Assembly: GCA_007833815.1 (NCBI GenBank)
Contig: CP033464.1
Span: forward strand, 3,094,001 to 3,158,000
DNA length: 64,000 bases
Direction of reading: 5' to 3'
Source of the DNA: Brevibacillus laterosporus
GTDB taxonomy: Bacteria; Bacillota; Bacilli; Brevibacillales; Brevibacillaceae
Below are positions 8,604 through 17,762 of the stretch, piece after piece (position 1 is the first letter of the stretch; each line of letters begins with the position of its first letter). The translations under genes and the position numbers were made by a program. The notes below the pieces were generated by a model, which saw only the letters and a program-made list of their open reading frames with translations, was not told the origin of the DNA and did not search any database.

Positions 8604-9632
8604 GTGAGTATGGCAACGAAAAGTCAAAATAGAGTAAGCCGACAAACGTGGAAATATAACGAAGATGTACGTATTCAGGGCAGTGCGGTAGTAGTGGGGC
8701 CAAAGGAAGGAGAAGGGCCATTAAAAGACTTGTTTGATAAAGCATATGACGATATGTATGCAGGTCAAGAAACATGGGAAAAGGCTGAAAAAAAATTGAT
8801 GGAAGATGCTATCAAGCTTGCGATTAAAAAAGCTAAGTTAAAAGATGATCAAATCGATCAAATTATCGCAGGAGACTTACTTAATCAAAATATCACGGTT
8901 AGCTTTACAGCAGAAAAAATGCAGTTTCCTACACTGGGCATGTATGGAGCATGTTCCAGCTCGATGCTGACGCTTTCTACCGCTTCTGCCCTTGTGAATG
9001 CGGGTTATTCCAATTATATAGTAGCCGCATGTAGCAGTCATAACGCGACAGCTGAACGACAATTCCGTTATCCAACGGAGTATGGTGGACAAAAGCCTCC
9101 GCATTCACAGTGTACGGTTACAGGGGCGGGCGCAGCCATTGTAGGCTTGGGTGGGAGTGGACCACGCATTACATATTCTACCGTTGGCAAAGTAATTGAT
9201 TTGGGTATTACGGACCCTTTTGCAATGGGAGCTGCGATGGCACCCGCTGCCGTCTCCACGATCGCTACTCATTTTATTGATACCGGTCGTAGCCCTAAAG
9301 ATTATGATCTCATTGTCACAGGAGATTTAGGGAGTGTTGGCTATGCCATTTGTAAAGATATGTTAGCAAAAGAAGGCTACAACATGGAAGGTGTTTACAA
9401 TGATTGTGGCCTAATGATTTATTCGCCCGATCAAGAAGTATTTGCAGGGGCAAGTGGATGCGCTTCTAGTGCTAGCGTAACGTACAGCTATATCATGAAT
9501 CAGCTTCAATCAGGCAAAATGAAAAAGGTGCTTGTATGCGCCACAGGTGCCCTTCTTAGTCCCATTAGCACGCAACAAGGAAATTCAATCCCGTGTATTG
9601 CACATGCTGTTGCATTTGAAGGAGGGAAATAA
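8604..9632 (+). CDS. spoVAD: Stage V sporulation protein AD (dipicolinate-binding)
   Basis: A 342-residue soluble protein with the ketoacyl-synthase/thiolase fold. SpoVAD binds calcium-dipicolinate and is essential for its uptake into spores. Recognisable stretches are [35 protein letters not shown] and [15 protein letters not shown], all close to the B. subtilis protein. The start is GTG 8604 with GAGGTG upstream; ATG 8610 is an alternative. It begins 14 bp after spoVAC and ends 2 bp before spoVAE. Confidence 0.95.
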   Translation: MSMATKSQNRVSRQTWKYNEDVRIQGSAVVVGPKEGEGPLKDLFDKAYDDMYAGQETWEKAEKKLMEDAIKLAIKKAKLKDDQIDQIIAGDLLNQNITVSFTAEKMQFPTLGMYGACSSSMLTLSTASALVNAGYSNYIVAACSSHNATAERQFRYPTEYGGQKPPHSQCTVTGAGAAIVGLGGSGPRITYSTVGKVIDLGITDPFAMGAAMAPAAVSTIATHFIDTGRSPKDYDLIVTGDLGSVGYAICKDMLAKEGYNMEGVYNDCGLMIYSPDQEVFAGASGCASSASVTYSYIMNQLQSGKMKKVLVCATGALLSPISTQQGNSIPCIAHAVAFEGGK

Positions 9633-9634
9633 TC

Positions 9635-9985
9635 ATGGAATACCTTATTGCTTTTGTAATTGGTGGTTTAATTTGTGTGGTTGGGCAGATCATGTTAGAT
9701 GTAGCCAAAATAACACCAGCTCATGTCATGGTTACGTTAGTAGTCACAGGTGTTTTGCTTGATTTTATTGGTATTTATGATGGATTTATCAAATTTGCTG
9801 GTGCTGGTGCTACTGTGCCTATCATCAGTTTCGGTCATTCACTGTACCACGGTGCCTTACAGGAATTAAATCAAACCGGAATGATAGGGGTAGCGACTGG
9901 AATGTTTGAGGTACCAGCGGCTGGTATTACTGCGGCGATCGCCTTTAGCTTCCTAGCTTCTCTCGTGTTTAAACCAAAAGGGTAG
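9635..9985 (+). CDS. spoVAE: Stage V sporulation protein AE (SpoVAEb type)
   Basis: A 116-residue membrane protein with three to four hydrophobic helices and the SpoVAC/SpoVAE signature ([20 protein letters not shown]). It is part of the spoVA dipicolinate channel set. ATG follows the spoVAD stop by 2 bp, with a GAAGGAGGG ribosome site inside spoVAD. Confidence 0.94.
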   Translation: MEYLIAFVIGGLICVVGQIMLDVAKITPAHVMVTLVVTGVLLDFIGIYDGFIKFAGAGATVPIISFGHSLYHGALQELNQTGMIGVATGMFEVPAAGITAAIAFSFLASLVFKPKG

Positions 9986-10010
9986 GTATTCCGGCGGAGG
10001 AGGCGGTTGA

Positions 10011-10592
10011 ATGAAACAGGCTCGACGCCGCGTCATCATCATCACAGACGGCGACTACATCGCGCAGAGAGTAATTGAAGAAGTAGCTAGACAAATCGGC
10101 GGAAGATGTATTTCGTTATCCGCAGGTAATCCAACGCCACTGTCAGGGGAACAGATGGTAACACTTATTAAACAGACCCCTCACGATCCCGTACTAGTCA
10201 TGTTTGATGACAATGGGAATTATGGTTTTGGTCGAGGGGAAAAAGCGATTCGTTTTGTAGCAAAGCACCCTGACGTTAACGTAATGGGAGCAATAGCAGT
10301 AGCATCCAATACGAAATGGGTAGCGGGTACGAAGGTAAAATACTCGGTTACGAGGCAGGGAATGGTGGTTGAAGATGCTGTTGATAAGGATGGGGTCGTA
10401 CACAAAGAACTTGAACATCGTATCTACGGAGACACTGTGGACATTCTGAATGCATGTGATATAGCCCACATTATTGGAATTGGCGATATTGGAAAAATGG
10501 ACGGTAGGGACCACATTAATAAGGGATGTCCCATCACAAGAAAAGCCGTGGAATGGATTATGGAAAGGAGTGGGTTCAGTGTCGGAGGATAA
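10011..10592 (+). CDS. spoVAEA: Stage V sporulation protein AEA (soluble)
   Basis: A 193-residue soluble protein of the SpoVAEa family, always found with spoVA genes; its molecular role is not known to me. It begins RRRVIIITDGDYIAQRV, which fits a Rossmann-like alpha/beta fold, and no membrane helix is seen. GGCGGAGGAGGCGG precedes ATG. Its 3' end overlaps spoVAF by 14 bp. Confidence 0.9.
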   Translation: MKQARRRVIIITDGDYIAQRVIEEVARQIGGRCISLSAGNPTPLSGEQMVTLIKQTPHDPVLVMFDDNGNYGFGRGEKAIRFVAKHPDVNVMGAIAVASNTKWVAGTKVKYSVTRQGMVVEDAVDKDGVVHKELEHRIYGDTVDILNACDIAHIIGIGDIGKMDGRDHINKGCPITRKAVEWIMERSGFSVGG

Positions 10593-12048
10593 ACAAGACA
10601 AACAACCTATTGCACCTAGTCTTGAGGAGAATAGAGCGTTTCTTGATGACAAGCTAGGGATAGGCACATCTTTTGATATTGGTGTCCATGATCTGAAAGT
10701 AGGACGCATTAGAGTAAGTCTGTATTATATTAACGGATTTGCGGATAGCAAGATTGTAACTTTGATTTTACAAGATCTAAATAATATTAAGGAACGTGAA
10801 ACGGGCGAAGATAACTGGAAAATCTTTTATCAAAAATATGTTCCGTTCTTTCAAATAACAAAGATAAATACATGCAATGAGTTTATGGATAAAGTATTGG
10901 TTGGTCAAATCGGTATGTTGATTGATGGGGAAGATACAGCCCTGATGTTAGATGCAAAAATTTACCTGACTCGTACACCAGAAGAGCCAGCTACAGAACG
11001 CGTTGTGCGAGGGGCCCATGATGGTTTTACGGAGAACCTCGTTGCCAACACCTCACTAACTCGTCGTCGTATACGTGATGAACGCTTACGCTATGAAATT
11101 ATGCAGGTAGGGGAACGTTCTAAAACGGATGTAGTCATCGCTTATCTGGCTGATGTAGCGAATCTGCATTTAGTGGAGAAATTAAAGGGAAGACTTCAGG
11201 AGATCCAGATTGATGGGATTCCGATGTCAGAGAAAACCATTGAAGAGTTTATTATTGGAAAATCATACAATCCATTTCCGATGGTACGTTATACGGAACG
11301 GCCAGACGTAGCAGCTATTCACCTTCTGGAAGGACATGTTCTTATTTATGTAGATACATCACCTAGCGTTATCATCACACCTGCCACCTATTTCCATCAT
11401 GTACAACATGCTGAGGAATATAGGCAGACGCCAGTGGTTGGAGCTTATCTACGCTGGGTACGCTTTTTGGGAATCATAGCTTCCTTGATTTTACCACCTC
11501 TTTGGCTGTTATTGGTGATGCATACGGAATATATTCCTGCCCAGCTTGATTTTCTCGGTGTGAAAAATACTGGTTCTATTCCGTTAATGGTACAATTTTT
11601 GCTGGCTGAGCTGGGGTTGGACTTAATGAGGATGGCGGCGGTACATACTCCTGCACCGCTTTCCATTGCAATGGGACTTATTGCTACCATGTTAATCGGG
11701 GAGATCGCTGTTAAAGTAGGGTTGTTCTCACCTGAAGTTATCCTATACCTAGCTATGGCTGCGATCGGCACCTATGCAACTCCTAGCTATGAACTCAGCA
11801 TGGCCAATCGGTTGGTGCGATTACTCTTGTTGTTGAGTACTGGATTTTTTGGATTGCCGGGCTATATGTTTGGCTGTGCCTTCGTCTTGCTTGTTCTTGC
11901 GATGACTAGATCAATAGATACCCCTTATTTGTGGCCATTTATTCCGTTTAACTATGATGGGCTTAAAGAGATTTTGTTCCGTACGCCTGTGCCTAATCAG
12001 GGGAAACGGCCAAGCATTGTTCGTTCCCAAAATGCGAACAGGCAATAG
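10579..12048 (+). CDS. spoVAF: Stage V sporulation protein AF (GerA-type membrane protein)
   Basis: A 489-residue protein of the GerAA/SpoVAF family. The N-terminal half is hydrophilic (about 1-290) and the C-terminal half carries four to five membrane helices (about 290-455). It associates with germinant signalling and dipicolinate release. GTG 10579 is chosen because AAAGGAG lies 8 bp before it and the length then matches B. subtilis (about 493); an upstream extension in the same frame would run through spoVAEA. It is the last gene of the operon. Confidence 0.93.
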   Translation: MSEDKQDKQPIAPSLEENRAFLDDKLGIGTSFDIGVHDLKVGRIRVSLYYINGFADSKIVTLILQDLNNIKERETGEDNWKIFYQKYVPFFQITKINTCNEFMDKVLVGQIGMLIDGEDTALMLDAKIYLTRTPEEPATERVVRGAHDGFTENLVANTSLTRRRIRDERLRYEIMQVGERSKTDVVIAYLADVANLHLVEKLKGRLQEIQIDGIPMSEKTIEEFIIGKSYNPFPMVRYTERPDVAAIHLLEGHVLIYVDTSPSVIITPATYFHHVQHAEEYRQTPVVGAYLRWVRFLGIIASLILPPLWLLLVMHTEYIPAQLDFLGVKNTGSIPLMVQFLLAELGLDLMRMAAVHTPAPLSIAMGLIATMLIGEIAVKVGLFSPEVILYLAMAAIGTYATPSYELSMANRLVRLLLLLSTGFFGLPGYMFGCAFVLLVLAMTRSIDTPYLWPFIPFNYDGLKEILFRTPVPNQGKRPSIVRSQNANRQ

Positions 12049-12143
12049 ATTGGTAGGCATAGTCATATATCTCTTGGATTTGGTTACTTGCTGTGGTATA
12101 TTAATGCTTAAAAATTAGGTATACGCATAAAAATACAGGATGA

Positions 12144-12175
12144 ATAGCGAGTCAGCAATGTATGATCCTCGCTAT
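12144..12175 (+). terminator. Stem-loop after spoVAF, possible terminator
   Basis: ATAGCGAG and CTCGCTAT pair perfectly around a 16-nt loop. No T-run follows, so termination would be weak. The surrounding 243-bp spoVAF-lysA gap shows nothing else certain. Confidence 0.35.
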
Positions 12176-12291
12176 CTCCTCTCTGCAAAAGTCGAAAAAC
12201 ATGAAAAAGACAGAATAGCTTCATGATTTTTGGTCAAAGAGACAGATACTACCAGCGCAGCAGAGAAAGTGGATAAGGGGAGGCAAACGAT

Positions 12292-13608
12292 ATGTTTTTG
12301 CATGGCACCAGTCGCATCAACGAAAAAGGACACCTAGAAATTGGAGGATGTGATACTAGTCAGCTAGTAGAGCAATATCAGACTCCATTATACGTCTATG
12401 ATGAAACATTAATTCGGGAAAAGTGCCGTGCTTATGTAGCGGCCTTTCAGCAAAGTGAATTTCCTTTCCAAGTGGCTTATGCTAGTAAAGCATTTTGCAC
12501 GATGGCGATGTGTAAGTTAGTAGAAGAGGAAGGGTTATCTCTGGATGTGGTTTCAGCAGGGGAGCTATACACAGCTTTAGCGGCGGGATTCCCGGCAGAA
12601 CGAATTCATTTCCATGGTAATAATAAATCCATGCAAGAATTAATTATGGCTCTGGAAGCCAATATAGGCTGTTTTGTGGCAGATAACTTTTATGAGTTAG
12701 ACATGTTGAATTCGCTGGCTACAGAACGTGGATTGACAGCCAATGTTTTACTACGTCTTACACCTGGCGTAGAGGCACACACGCATGAATATATATCCAC
12801 TGGACAGCAGGATTCGAAATTTGGATTTGACATGATTAGCAATCAAGCAATGAAAGCTATTGAAGTGGTTCATGAAAGCAAAGCGTTACAGTTGCTAGGG
12901 ATTCATTGTCATATAGGCTCACAAATTTTCGAGACAGATGGTTTTCTTTTAGCTATTCAACGTTTGACTGAATTTTTAGCGGCTGTGAGAAAGACGCTTG
13001 GTGTTACTTGCCAGGTATTTAATGTCGGCGGCGGATTTGGTATTCGCTATGTAGAAGGGGATACACCTCTTGCAGCAAAAGACTACATCGAAGCGATTAC
13101 CAGTAGCGTGCGTGATGAGTTTACAAAGCATGACTTGCCTTTCCCGGAAATTTGGATTGAACCAGGCCGGAGTATCATTGGAGATGCTGGGACAACCTTG
13201 TATACGATTGGGGCGACGAAAGAAATCCCTCATGTTCGCAAATATGTAGCGATTGATGGCGGGATGACTGACAATCTGCGTCCTGCTCTATACCAAGCCA
13301 AGTATGAGGCTTGCGTAGCAAATCGTCTACATGAACCAGCTACAGAACTGGTCTCGATAGCCGGTAAATGCTGTGAAACTGGTGATATGCTTATCTGGGA
13401 TGTTCACTTATCCTCTCATCGACCTGGGGATGTATTGGCAGTTTCCAGTACGGGAGCCTACGGATACGCAATGGCAAATAACTATAATAGAATTACACGT
13501 CCTGCTGTGGTATTTGTTAAAGAGGGAGAAGCGGAATTGGTTGTTCAACGCGAATCATTGATGGATCTGATTCGTAATGACCGCTTATATACAAAAGTCT
13601 CTCTATAA
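12292..13608 (+). CDS. lysA: Diaminopimelate decarboxylase
   Basis: A 438-residue PLP enzyme of the alanine-racemase fold type, catalysing the last step of lysine synthesis (meso-diaminopimelate to lysine and CO2). The Schiff-base lysine is Lys66 in AYASKAFC. HFHGNNKS, HCHIGSQI, FNVGGGFG, EPGRSIIGDAG and CCETGDM are family motifs. GGGGAGG precedes ATG. As in B. subtilis, it follows spoVAF. Confidence 0.96.
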   Translation: MFLHGTSRINEKGHLEIGGCDTSQLVEQYQTPLYVYDETLIREKCRAYVAAFQQSEFPFQVAYASKAFCTMAMCKLVEEEGLSLDVVSAGELYTALAAGFPAERIHFHGNNKSMQELIMALEANIGCFVADNFYELDMLNSLATERGLTANVLLRLTPGVEAHTHEYISTGQQDSKFGFDMISNQAMKAIEVVHESKALQLLGIHCHIGSQIFETDGFLLAIQRLTEFLAAVRKTLGVTCQVFNVGGGFGIRYVEGDTPLAAKDYIEAITSSVRDEFTKHDLPFPEIWIEPGRSIIGDAGTTLYTIGATKEIPHVRKYVAIDGGMTDNLRPALYQAKYEACVANRLHEPATELVSIAGKCCETGDMLIWDVHLSSHRPGDVLAVSSTGAYGYAMANNYNRITRPAVVFVKEGEAELVVQRESLMDLIRNDRLYTKVSL

Positions 13609-13638
13609 ATAATGTGTTACATTATAAAGTAAGCAAAG

Positions 13639-13674
13639 AAAAGAGATATCAGACATTGGGTCTCTTTTTTTTTT
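13639..13674 (+). terminator. Rho-independent terminator after lysA
   Basis: AAAAGAGA and TCTCTTTT pair around a 14-nt loop, with about ten T in total at the 3' side. The stem is AT-rich. Confidence 0.6.
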
Positions 13675-13692
13675 GCTCGGAACAACGATAAC

Positions 13693-13721
13693 TTGCTATT
13701 AGTAATTGAACAGGATAATAT
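13693..13721 (+). promoter_or_regulatory. SigA-type promoter of ppiB
   Basis: TTGCTA (13693-13698), a 17-bp spacer and TAATAT (13716-13721). The transcript would begin with a small hairpin (CCACTTG...CAAGTGG, 13736-13759) before the ppiB ribosome site. Confidence 0.5.
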
Positions 13722-13810
13722 AAAAGGGATAAAAACCACTTGGTTGCATAAGCAAGTGGACTAACTATTTTACCCTTTTAAGGGAATGGAAATAATGGAG
13801 GTACATACAT

Positions 13811-14245
13811 ATGAAAAAAGGGCAAATTACCCTAGAGAACGGAAATAAGGTTGTTATTGAATTCTTCCATAACGAAGCGCCTGGAACGGTTGCAAACTTT
13901 GAAAAACTAGCAAATGAAGGGTTCTACAATGGTCTGACTTTCCACCGTGTTATCCCAGGTTTTGTAGCACAAGGTGGTTGCCCGAACGGAATGGGTACAG
14001 GTGGTCCTGGTTACACAATCAAATGTGAAACACAAGGAAATCCACACAAACACGTTCGTGGCGCATTGTCCATGGCACATGCAGGTAAAGATACGGGCGG
14101 TAGCCAATTCTTTATCGGATATGATGCATTCCCACATCTAGATGGCGTCCATACTGTATTTGGTCAAGTGATCGAAGGTATGGAGCATGTTGATAAAATT
14201 AAGCAAGGCGAAAAAATGGCTGAAGTGAAGCTTTGGGAAGAATAG
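13811..14245 (+). CDS. ppiB: Peptidyl-prolyl cis-trans isomerase, cyclophilin type
   Basis: A 144-residue cytoplasmic cyclophilin that speeds proline isomerisation during protein folding. The catalytic region [13 protein letters not shown] (with the key Arg), GGSQFFI and the late [11 protein letters not shown] are present. There is no signal peptide. Length matches B. subtilis PpiB (143). TGGAGG lies 9 bp before ATG. Monocistronic, with its own promoter and terminator. Confidence 0.95.
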   Translation: MKKGQITLENGNKVVIEFFHNEAPGTVANFEKLANEGFYNGLTFHRVIPGFVAQGGCPNGMGTGGPGYTIKCETQGNPHKHVRGALSMAHAGKDTGGSQFFIGYDAFPHLDGVHTVFGQVIEGMEHVDKIKQGEKMAEVKLWEE

Positions 14246-14273
14246 GATAAGATAAAATAATATCGTGAAAAAG

Positions 14274-14320
14274 AAATCCTCCTTGATAATACGTAAAAGT
14301 ATTCCAGGAGGATTTTTTTA
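14274..14320 (+). terminator. Rho-independent terminator after ppiB
   Basis: AAATCCTCC and GGAGGATTT flank a partly paired loop and are followed by seven T. Confidence 0.85.
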
Positions 14321-14399
14321 CTCAAGCTCCTAATTTAAAATATTTTACATTGATTTATAGCTGAAACCTTAGAAAAATCAAAGACTTTTACTGAAATTA

Positions 14400-14428
14400 T
14401 GAACATCTCAACGTATTAGTGCTATAAT
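14400..14428 (+). promoter_or_regulatory. Possible SigA promoter of the 114-residue unknown gene
   Basis: A perfect TATAAT at 14423-14428 with a weak -35 (TGAACA, 4 of 6) 17 bp upstream. The coding start lies 37 bp downstream. Confidence 0.4.
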
Positions 14429-14464
14429 TATATGTACGTAATACTATAGGGATGAGCTGATAAA

Positions 14465-14809
14465 ATGTTTAGAGTTGTAAACGCTTATGTTTATGATGAG
14501 AACGGAGATCCAATTGACAGAATCAAATATGTTATTGTCAAACCAAATGTGAAGGGAGCAGGTGCTAAAGTAAAGCTGGCTTTTAAAGCTTCCTCTAAAA
14601 TTAGAGATATGATTAATAATAGCTTGAATGAAGATAGAAAACCTGTCTTGAATAGGATTGTTGGGGATTTAGAAGGGGTACGTAAAAGAGTTTTGTTAAG
14701 TAATGTTTTTTTAATACTAGACCGTCAACTTCCTACGGAGTTTGGACTGACAGATGAGTTACTTATTGTTAGAGGGGTTATAGAAGAGGATCATTCATTT
14801 GTAGAGTAG
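14465..14809 (+). CDS. Hypothetical protein, 114 residues
   Basis: Not recognised. It is a soluble, Lys- and Val-rich small protein without signal peptide or membrane helix. It begins FRVVNAYVYDENGDP and ends with an acidic tail. The sequence between reads as alternating beta and alpha segments. The ribosome site is weak (GGGATGAG about 9 bp before ATG), but a TATAAT box lies upstream and it fills the space between the ppiB terminator and the T-box promoter. It is probably a real single gene; no function is proposed. Confidence 0.6.
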   Translation: MFRVVNAYVYDENGDPIDRIKYVIVKPNVKGAGAKVKLAFKASSKIRDMINNSLNEDRKPVLNRIVGDLEGVRKRVLLSNVFLILDRQLPTEFGLTDELLIVRGVIEEDHSFVE

Positions 14810-14884
14810 TTTATGGAAGTAAATTGGAGATAGAGTTAAAATATGTGCAGAATTTTTAAATTTTTTTATTTAAATTAAAAATGA

Positions 14885-14914
14885 TTGACATTAACCTCAA
14901 AAAATTACTATAAT
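14885..14914 (+). promoter_or_regulatory. SigA promoter of the T-box/brnQ transcript
   Basis: Consensus TTGACA (14885-14890) and TATAAT (14909-14914) with an 18-bp spacer. Transcription would begin about 14921, just before the first T-box leader. Confidence 0.8.
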
Positions 14915-14940
14915 ACTAACAAATCAAACAAATTTAAAAG

Positions 14941-15233
14941 TTGTGATGAGGACAAGTAGAAGATAAGAACTGACGATAGAGAGCCATCCCTAGAGCTGAA
15001 AGGATGGTCGTTATTTCCCTTTGAATATCACCTCGGAGCTTTGTTAACGAACGATGAATCTAATCTATCGAAGTAGCTAACAACGGATTGTCCCCCCGTT
15101 AAAAGGAACGAAGTCTTTTTTTAGACTTGATAAGTCTGCTTTTCGTGAGGAAGGCAGAAAAGCTGAGTGGTACCGCGAAACTCTCGTCTCTGCAATCAAA
15201 ACGTAGCCGTTGATTGCAGAGACGAGAGTTTTT
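14941..15233 (+). ncRNA. T-box riboswitch 1 (Ile specifier), upstream of brnQ
   Basis: The conserved T-box sequence GTGGTACCGCG is at 15167-15177. Stem I includes GAGAGCCATCCC..GGATGG. The specifier is read as ATC (Ile) at 15027-15029, in GAAT-ATC-ACC just before TCGGAGC. The leader ends in a long GC-rich terminator (AACTCTCGTCTCTGCAATCA and its complement, 15179-15230, then T). Uncharged tRNA-Ile would favour the antiterminator and let transcription continue. Confidence 0.88.
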
Positions 15234-15249
15234 CACTATAACTACATAT

Positions 15250-15566
15250 GTAGAAAGTGTTGAAGAGGAGAAGTAAAAGAAGGATTTAATGTGCAGAGAG
15301 CTGTCCCCTGGCTGAAAGGATGGTCATTATACTTCTTTGAATATCACCTAAGAGCTTTGTTTTTGAAATGACAACTAATACAATGTCATAGTAGAGAACA
15401 ACGGAAAAATCACCGTTATTTGATTATAGTTCAGTATGGACTAGCAAAGTCTGTTTTTCGTGAGAAGACAGAAAAGCTGAGTGGTACCGCGTTTTCTTCG
15501 CCTCAGTAACCAAAAGAGAAGTGTTTGTAGATCAAACACCCGCTTGGTTACTGAGGCGTTTTTTTT
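15250..15566 (+). ncRNA. T-box riboswitch 2 (Ile specifier), in tandem
   Basis: A second complete leader. It has GAGAGCTGTCCCC...GGATGG, specifier ATC at 15343-15345 in the same GAAT-ATC-ACC context, T-box GTGGTACCGCG at 15481-15491, and terminator arms CGCCTCAGTAACC (15499-15511) and GGTTACTGAGGCG (15546-15558) followed by eight T. No promoter was seen between the two leaders, so both must be passed in series to reach brnQ. Confidence 0.88.
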
Positions 15567-15691
15567 ATAGTTTACTGCGAGGCGTATTCGAATTTTAGAC
15601 TGAATTACTGACTGTTTTCTGGCTACTAGCACTATTAATTCCTACTATTCAGGGATGTTAACTTATATATAAATTAAAAGGAGAGATCACA

Positions 15692-15754
15692 ATGGAAATT
15701 GAGATTCAGATTAACAGTAGCATGGATCCGTTCAAACAAGAAAATGAATTGTAG
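15692..15754 (+). CDS. 20-codon ORF between the T-boxes and brnQ
   Basis: ATG 15692 has a strong ribosome site (AAAGGAG, 8 bp spacing) and encodes a 20-residue peptide starting MEIEIQINSS and ending QENEL, acidic and with three Ile in its first eight residues. It stops 14 bp before the brnQ ATG, and its stop overlaps the brnQ ribosome site (TGAGGAG), so brnQ translation could be coupled to it. It could be a leader peptide, a small protein or a relic. No function is assigned. Confidence 0.45.
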   Translation: MEIEIQINSSMDPFKQENEL

Positions 15755-15768
15755 TGAGGAGAATAAAT

Positions 15769-17124
15769 ATGCAGAGGTTATCAAAAAAAGATTTACTGTT
15801 AGTTAGTTTTATGGTTTTTTCGTTATTTTTTGGAGCTGGTAATTTAATCTTTCCACCTTATTTAGGGCAATCAGCAGGGACTAACTTTTGGCAAGCAATG
15901 AGTGGTTTTATTATCTCTGCTGTTGGGCTTCCTATTTTGGGTGTTGTTGCAGTAGCGAAGTCAGATGGCCTACACCATTTAGCAAAACGAGTTCATCCTA
16001 TTTTTGCATTAATCTTCACCCTTCTTATCTATTTGTCGATCGGACCTTTTTTAGGGATTCCGCGTAATGGAAGCTTGGCCTTTGAAATGGGAGTAGCTCC
16101 TTTTTTACCAACAGAATGGCAACAAAATAGTTGGATTCTATTACTCTATACGCTGGTTTATTTTTTAATTGCCTTTTGGCTTTGTTTAAACCCTGATAAA
16201 CTATCTGATCGATTTGGAAAGGTACTAACACCATCCTTATTGATTTTACTTGCGGGCATTTTCATCTATAGCTTATTTAAACCTATGGGGTCTTTTGATA
16301 GTCCAATTGAAAGCTACGTACAAACTCCTTACTTCAATGGTTTTTTGGATGGTTACTTAACCATGGATACAATTGCAGCTCTTAATTTTGGTATTGTAAT
16401 TTCAGTGACTCTTAAGCAAAAGGGCATTAAAGAAAAGAAGTCATTGATCGCTACTACTGTCTATGCAGGATTGATTGCTGGAGCCATTCTGGTGTCAATT
16501 TATGTTTTACTGGGTTATCTGGGAGCAGCTAGTTCACACATGTTTGGAGTGGCGGAGAATGGTGCTCAAACTTTAACAAACGTGGTACTTTATTTGTTTG
16601 GAAAACCAGGAGTGATATTATTAGGTCTTGTATTTTCGCTGGCATGCTTAACGACGTCAGTTGGTCTAATTACCTCTTGCAGTCAGTACTTTGCAACATT
16701 GGTACCTAGAGTTTCATATAAAATGTGGGTAACAGTACTTGCCTTAATAAGTATGTTTTTTGCTAACATGGGATTGAGTGGAATTTTATCGATTTCAGTA
16801 CCGGTATTGTCTGCTATATATCCGTTAGCTATTACTCTGATTGTTCTTTCATTTGCGAATGACGTACTGAAAGGTGATTCCATTGTTTATGTTTGCAGTA
16901 TGTTATTTGTTGGAATTATCAGCATTACTGATGCATGTGGCCAAGTAGGATTTCATTCTCTTGCATTTGATAACCTACTGAGATATTTACCCATGCATGC
17001 AGAAGGTCTTGGATGGATTATTCCAGGGGTAGTAGGAGCACTTCTTGGATATGTAATCTCCTTTAGTAAAAAGAAGAAAGGAAGTACAGCACCTCAACTC
17101 ATAGAAAAAAATGATTCTTGCTAG
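15769..17124 (+). CDS. brnQ: Branched-chain amino acid transporter BrnQ (LIVCS family)
   Basis: A 451-residue polytopic membrane protein with about 12 helices that imports Leu/Ile/Val using a cation gradient. The N-terminus (VSFMVFSLFFGAGNLIFPP) is the family signature. ATG 15769 is chosen over an in-frame GTG at 15754 because TGAGGAG (15755-15761) is correctly placed for the ATG. It lies downstream of two Ile-type T-boxes, so import should rise when tRNA-Ile is uncharged. The C-terminus is short and basic (SFSKKKKGS). Confidence 0.93.
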   Translation: MQRLSKKDLLLVSFMVFSLFFGAGNLIFPPYLGQSAGTNFWQAMSGFIISAVGLPILGVVAVAKSDGLHHLAKRVHPIFALIFTLLIYLSIGPFLGIPRNGSLAFEMGVAPFLPTEWQQNSWILLLYTLVYFLIAFWLCLNPDKLSDRFGKVLTPSLLILLAGIFIYSLFKPMGSFDSPIESYVQTPYFNGFLDGYLTMDTIAALNFGIVISVTLKQKGIKEKKSLIATTVYAGLIAGAILVSIYVLLGYLGAASSHMFGVAENGAQTLTNVVLYLFGKPGVILLGLVFSLACLTTSVGLITSCSQYFATLVPRVSYKMWVTVLALISMFFANMGLSGILSISVPVLSAIYPLAITLIVLSFANDVLKGDSIVYVCSMLFVGIISITDACGQVGFHSLAFDNLLRYLPMHAEGLGWIIPGVVGALLGYVISFSKKKKGSTAPQLIEKNDSC

Positions 17125-17210
17125 TAAATAGTTCTGAGCAATTTTAAGACAGACTGGGAAAAAGAAGCCCAGAAGGAAGTATGGCAAAAGAGATCTGTTT
17201 CAATAAAGCA

Positions 17211-17242
17211 ATCCCAGTACCGTATTGGTGCTGGGGTATTTT
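17211..17242 (+). terminator. Hairpin after brnQ, probable terminator
   Basis: CCCAGTACC and GGTGCTGGG pair (one G-T) around a short loop, followed by GTATTTTGTG. The T-run is imperfect. Confidence 0.55.
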
Positions 17243-17762
17243 GTGTCTTTAAGACTTTATTCTATTTAGGATAAGATTGTGTAAACAAGAATATTTCTGG
17301 ATGAGGGATCAAACAGATGATGCAATGGAGATTATATGGAAGTCAATCTTTTTTAATGTGAGAAAAGTTATTTACTCTTTAAAAAAAGCATATTGCAACA
17401 ATTACATTTTATCTAAATACGTTATGTACAAACAAAAAGGTTATAAAATTCAAAATAAATATTTTTCATTGTTATGATCAACTTAAGGTATTTTTAATAA
17501 ATACTCAATTATCAAATTATTTTTTAATATAATTTAACAAGATACTTGCAGGATTATCCATTTTGAAGTTAAATAATAGTAAAACAATAAATAACTAGGA
17601 CTGAAGAACAATTATTTCTAAATACGATCGTTCTTATTTTTTTGTTGTTTTGAAAATTTCTTCATTTCGTTTATTTCGTAATCGTACCAGAGAAGGATGC
17701 TAAAGATACAGTTCATTTGTTCAATTGTTAGTGGATAGTAACGTTCTTTCCACAAAGCGATT
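17243..17762 (+). other. AT-rich non-coding stretch left of the NRPS locus
   Basis: About 520 bp, markedly AT-rich. A 66-codon open frame at 17277-17477 has no ribosome site and no family look, and I do not accept it. The right end (17700-17762) may contain the eroded 5' part of the GNAT pseudogene that follows. Confidence 0.6.

Noticed and set aside
15024-15032. Other triplets (TAT, TCA) as T-box specifier in the brnQ leaders
   Set aside because: Alignment of three leaders in the window puts ATC, ATC and AGC in the same place before AC(C/T)TC, and these match the downstream genes.
17277-17477. 66-codon open frame after brnQ
   Set aside because: No ribosome site, AT-rich composition and no family look; best treated as non-coding.
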